Assembly: GCA_028711355.1 (NCBI GenBank)
Contig: JAQTSL010000264.1
Span: forward strand, 1-5,036
DNA: 5,036 bases
DNA from: Rhodoferax sp.
Lineage (GTDB): Bacteria > Pseudomonadota > Gammaproteobacteria > Burkholderiales > Burkholderiaceae_C
Direction: 5' to 3'
Position 1 is the first letter of the stretch, and each line of letters opens with the position of its first letter. Shown one piece after another: positions 5,032 to 5,036 of the stretch. Both the position numbers and the translations under genes were made by a program. Under the pieces are notes generated by a model, which made no database searches, was not told the DNA's origin, and worked only from the letters and a program-made list of their open reading frames with translations.

Positions 5032-5036
5032 ACCCC

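Noticed and set aside
1..5036. CRISPR array, rRNA or tRNA gene, complete transposase gene
   Set aside because: No regularly spaced repeats, RNA gene signatures or transposase motifs were seen in the window.

Overview
The window is GC-rich and densely coded. It carries housekeeping genes typical of a betaproteobacterium, and gene order and protein style point to Comamonadaceae, perhaps a Rhodoferax- or Polaromonas-like organism. That placement is inference from remembered protein sequences, not from a search.

Leftward block (1-2271): two minus-strand genes. The N-terminal half of hemL (glutamate-1-semialdehyde aminomutase, tetrapyrrole synthesis) runs off the left edge. phrB (class I CPD photolyase) is complete and lies upstream of hemL, separated by 112 bp. 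The photolyase keeps its electron-transfer tryptophans but has a lysine in the flavin-side Asp-x-Asp position.

Rightward block (2287-5031): yqgE, ruvX, pyrR and pyrB, all on the plus strand. yqgE/ruvX and ruvX/pyrR both overlap by ATGA, which suggests translational coupling. phrB and yqgE start codons face away from each other with only 15 bp between them. ruvX is broken as written: one base appears to be missing near 3132, which separates the first catalytic aspartate from the rest of the active site. This is either a sequencing error or a real mutation.

The notable part is the 240-bp gap between pyrR and pyrB. It is not an ordinary leader. It is a 233-bp non-autonomous insertion (MITE-like) at 3836-4068, with perfect 17-bp terminal inverted repeats (CCTAGATTCCTCAGTTG) and a perfect 5-bp target duplication (ATGAT). 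The tip and duplication length resemble the IS1380/ISEcp1 family. Removing the element and one duplication copy gives TGA-TC-ATG-ATG, so pyrB originally started two bases after pyrR. The insertion fell exactly on the pyrB start codon. It displaced the old ribosome binding site but rebuilt the start, and its own right terminal repeat supplies a new GAGGA Shine-Dalgarno 7 nt before the ATG. The interior is rich in RNA-type stems, one of which contains the core of the PyrR-binding consensus.

Functionally, pyrR and pyrB belong to pyrimidine synthesis and its control, ruvX to Holliday junction or RNA processing, hemL to heme, and phrB to light-driven DNA repair. The window stops 5 bp after pyrB, where a dihydroorotase-like gene might be expected.
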